DNA from: JADJSS01 sp964490845
Lineage (GTDB): Bacteria > Bacteroidota > Bacteroidia > Chitinophagales > JADIYW01
DNA: 64,000 nucleotides
Direction of reading: 5' to 3'
Assembly: GCA_964490845.1 (NCBI GenBank)
Contig: CAZBED010000004.1
Coordinates: forward strand, 1-64,000
Part shown: piece by piece, positions 61,715 to 64,000 of the stretch
Position numbering within the stretch: the stretch's first letter is position 1
Layout: every line of letters starts with the position of its first letter
Notes under the pieces: generated by a model
What the model was told of the DNA's origin: nothing
The model's input: the letters and a program-made list of their open reading frames with translations, nothing else
Databases searched by the model: none
Translations under genes and position numbers: made by a program

Positions 61715-63476
61715 GAAATTCCATATGCAACCTGAAATTCCAGGCATTGAGCAGGTTTATCTGAAATTTGCCGTTTAACAAGTCAATAACTGATATGATG
61801 GATTTAATATTCTCATCCTGAGTGTTCATATTTCCTCCCGTATGTTGCACGCGAATCTGCGTTTCATTAATTGAAGGTATGACATAAATGCTGATTGTCA
61901 GTTGTTCCGGTTTATGTGCTGAAAAATACTGTATCAGGTATCTGATAATATCATAAATCAGATGTTGTGAAACAGGGGACAGGTTTTCAGGAATATTAAA
62001 ATTATATTGCAGTGGAATATTATGCTGTATTTTATACTCTTCGAGCAGGTCTTTTAACGCCACCTGTACACCGAATTTTTTCAGGGTAGGGGGAAGAAGT
62101 GTATGCGAAAACAGCCTTATTTTATCACAAACCGCATCTATTTCCTTAGTGATTTTTCTGATCTCCAAGTCAGTATCATTCGTCTTTACGGCAGACATTT
62201 TCATTTTCACGGCAGACATCATAATGCCGATTCCGTCATGCAGTTCACGTCCTACACGGGCACGTTCATTTTGCTGGCCTTCTATTAAATAGAAATTATT
62301 GTGTGAATTGATTAAGCTCATTTCTTTTTTCAGGTGATCATTGCTTTTTATAATTTTCAACACACGATAGACGGAGGATATACAAATTATAGTGGCTATA
62401 AAGAATGCGTTGCTGTAGGTATATATTTGCCCGATGTAGACACCCCGTACATCGCTGCCAAACTCCGGTTGTGGATAAAACAGGAAAAAATTAAACGACA
62501 CGGAGTAAATCATACTGAATAGAACGATGGATTTGTCGTTGGTATTAAAATATACGATTATGAAAGTAACGATAACAGTAGTGATGCAGACAATTACAAA
62601 AATATTCTGAATAAAAATAAAGATTCTTTGCGCAGGTGTGCTGAATAATCCTGCAACGAGAGAAATCAGTACAAAAAACAAACCAAAATATATAAAATAA
62701 CGCAACCTGTTATAAAATACTGGCAGATCCACCTTGTTTTTTATAAATCCTCTTAGAAATAAAATAGAGGTTATTAAATAAATAGATAACATGATTTTCT
62801 TGAAAAAATAATCTACCGTCGGATAATCAGGCCATAAGAGTTCATATCCCAAATTGTTTTTAATAAATAGATAAAAGATTCCTGAAATCAAATACAACAG
62901 ATAATAATAGTATTTACGGACATTGAGCAGATAGGTCAGAATAAAACAAATAAAGGTAAACAAAATCAGAATACCGTAAAACACGCCACGGGTGAGTTCT
63001 AACGCCTGCATTCTATTGAGTTTGGCTTCCTTTTTCCATACCAGTATCATTGGCTTTATCAGATTGTGAATATCGTCTTTATGAAAATTCAGAACGATAA
63101 TGTTGAGTTGCTGCGGTTTTATTTCAAACTGGAAAACGATATTCCTGTCGTAATAAATACGTTGGCTTAGTTTTTTGGAAACAAACACATAGCGTTGCAA
63201 TATACTGTCGTTTACTAACTGCATTAACGATATTTTCTCAATCTGCTGGATGGGAATTTCCAGCAATATTTCCTGTTTGGCCGGATGGGTGTTCAGTAAT
63301 TTCAGTTCATACTTTACCGAGTCCTGTGTTTCGGTGATGAATAAATACCTGGATGCCGGTTTGCAACGCATGGATTTATTGATGATAAAGATACTGTCTT
63401 CTTCCGCAGATGAAGTCTGCGTGATAAACAGAAATATCAGCCCCCAAATAATTCTTATGTGAGTTAATCTGCTCAA
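61695..63476 (-). CDS. Membrane sensor kinase-like protein with degenerate ATPase domain
   Basis: 593 residues. Signal peptide, extracytoplasmic 7TMR-DISM-like N-terminal domain (about 25-150), seven or so membrane helices (about 165-385), then a HisKA_3-type dimerisation helix with 'NERARVGRELHDGIGIMMS' and an intact phospho-acceptor His. The following domain should bind ATP, but where the N box is expected it reads 'LIYDIIRYLIQYFSAHK' without the key Asn, where DxGxG is expected it reads 'VQHTGGNMN', and no GxG glycines follow. It is probably catalytically dead and phosphorylated in trans. It starts within the stop of the upstream kinase gene (four-base overlap). Confidence 0.82.
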   Translation of the reverse strand: MSRLTHIRIIWGLIFLFITQTSSAEEDSIFIINKSMRCKPASRYLFITETQDSVKYELKLLNTHPAKQEILLEIPIQQIEKISLMQLVNDSILQRYVFVSKKLSQRIYYDRNIVFQFEIKPQQLNIIVLNFHKDDIHNLIKPMILVWKKEAKLNRMQALELTRGVFYGILILFTFICFILTYLLNVRKYYYYLLYLISGIFYLFIKNNLGYELLWPDYPTVDYFFKKIMLSIYLITSILFLRGFIKNKVDLPVFYNRLRYFIYFGLFFVLISLVAGLFSTPAQRIFIFIQNIFVIVCITTVIVTFIIVYFNTNDKSIVLFSMIYSVSFNFFLFYPQPEFGSDVRGVYIGQIYTYSNAFFIATIICISSVYRVLKIIKSNDHLKKEMSLINSHNNFYLIEGQQNERARVGRELHDGIGIMMSAVKMKMSAVKTNDTDLEIRKITKEIDAVCDKIRLFSHTLLPPTLKKFGVQVALKDLLEEYKIQHNIPLQYNFNIPENLSPVSQHLIYDIIRYLIQYFSAHKPEQLTISIYVIPSINETQIRVQHTGGNMNTQDENIKSIISVIDLLNGKFQINLLNAWNFRLHMEFPILLKE

Positions 63477-64000
63477 CTAATATCTTTTAGTAATAAAATT
63501 AAATGTATGGTGGAACCAAACTTTTCATCGGACAAAATATAAAAATGGCCGTTTAAACTATTCATCCTGGATTCTATGTTCATCATCCCGATTCCTGATT
63601 TTTTTGCTGCTAATCCGGAAAATCCTATTCCGTTATCACTTATTTTTATCTGCAATGATTTATTATCCCGTATAGCGGAAATATTAACCAAATCAGCCTT
63701 TGAGTGTTTTATAATATTATTGGAAACTTCCTGAATAATGCGGTACAGGTTGATATTGGCAACGGCATTCAACTGCATATTGTCCGGTATCCTGCTAAAA
63801 TCATAATTTACCTCAAGTGAGGAAAATAATTTATCGGTGGCGGTAAGAATCAATTCGGTTAATTTCATCTTCTGCATATCGGGCGCAACATAATTGCTGG
63901 TGATGTTTTTTATGTCCTCCAGTGTGGTATTAATTTCCTTCAATACCAAAGGAATAATTTTGGTATCCGGCTGCTGCTGGTTTAATTGCAATAAATCTTT
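63473..64000 (-). CDS. Sensor histidine kinase, C-terminal part (runs off the right edge)
   Basis: The frame stays open to the last base of the window ('KDLLQLNQQQ'), so only about 175 C-terminal residues are seen; a TTG at 63991 is not a real start. Visible are the end of the dimerisation helices and a complete HATPase_c domain: N box 'LYRIIQEVSNNIIKHSKA', G1 'ISDNGIGF', G2 'GIGMMNIESRMNSLNG' and 'FGSTIHLILLL'. It belongs to the NarL-type (HisKA_3) two-component kinases. It is translationally coupled to the degenerate kinase downstream. Confidence 0.9.
   Translation of the reverse strand, partial: KDLLQLNQQQPDTKIIPLVLKEINTTLEDIKNITSNYVAPDMQKMKLTELILTATDKLFSSLEVNYDFSRIPDNMQLNAVANINLYRIIQEVSNNIIKHSKADLVNISAIRDNKSLQIKISDNGIGFSGLAAKKSGIGMMNIESRMNSLNGHFYILSDEKFGSTIHLILLLKDIS

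Overview
The window reads as chromosome of a member of the phylum Bacteroidota. Four kinds of evidence point that way: C-terminal type IX secretion (T9SS) sorting domains on several exported proteins; a housekeeping sigma factor of 289 residues lacking region 1.1; a transcarbamylase of the N-acyl-ornithine type (argF') in place of ordinary ornithine carbamoyltransferase; and many upstream regions carrying the phylum's -7 promoter box TAnnTTTG, often with a TTG about 20 bases further upstream. Coding density is high and base composition moderate (near 40% GC by eye). Nothing seen fixes the class or genus; Chitinophagia or Saprospiria would fit. No tRNA, rRNA, CRISPR array, prophage or intact transposase was found.

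Layout: 0-1.5 kb holds small exported proteins, one GldN-like. 1.6-4.7 kb is an arginine cluster argC-argD-argF' (minus strand). 4.8-8.6 kb holds ffh, a long-form GAPDH gene and rpoD. 8.7-13.6 kb holds a DinB/YfiT-like protein, a T9SS-exported PhoD phosphatase, trmN6 and a Deg protease. 13.7-16.5 kb is a tightly overlapping dapF-corA-AI-2E operon. 17.0-26.3 kb is one giant gene for a 3095-residue T9SS adhesin-like protein; it contains a perfect 589-bp internal duplication and has a long, apparently structured leader. 26.3-32.1 kb has two surface-protein genes bracketed by two paralogous predicted metal-dependent hydrolases. 32.2-33.7 kb carries fmt, whose C-terminal region contains repeat DNA, and a lipoprotein. 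33.9-38.5 kb is a three-gene operon for a 2-oxoacid:ferredoxin oxidoreductase with a fused NAD(P)/FAD/ferredoxin partner.

38.6-45.6 kb is a SUF iron-sulfur assembly operon (sufB-C-D-S-E-T plus a bacilliredoxin). Most of its internal gaps hold repeat DNA or orphan genes of families known for scattered insertion: a four-helix-bundle gene flanked by inverted repeats, a frameshifted GxxExxY pseudogene, and several different palindromes. Its promoter is overlapped by palindromes that look like operators. 45.7-64.0 kb is a mixed region: DUF481 protein, acyl-CoA carboxylase, sphingomyelinase-like phosphodiesterase, a second PhoD-like phosphatase, M42 peptidase, UbiA-like membrane protein, class IV aminotransferase, CBS protein, photolyase, lipoprotein, a two-gene membrane unit, a T9SS-exported M43 metalloprotease, YqgE, a T9SS Plug homologue and a GSCFA protein. 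At the right edge two translationally coupled sensor kinases appear; the downstream one has a visibly degenerate ATPase domain.

The best candidates for something undescribed are the repeat-invaded SUF operon with its operator cluster, the leader RNA of the giant gene, the kinase/pseudokinase pair, and the repeat DNA translated inside fmt. All function calls rest on reading motifs by eye; no database search was run.
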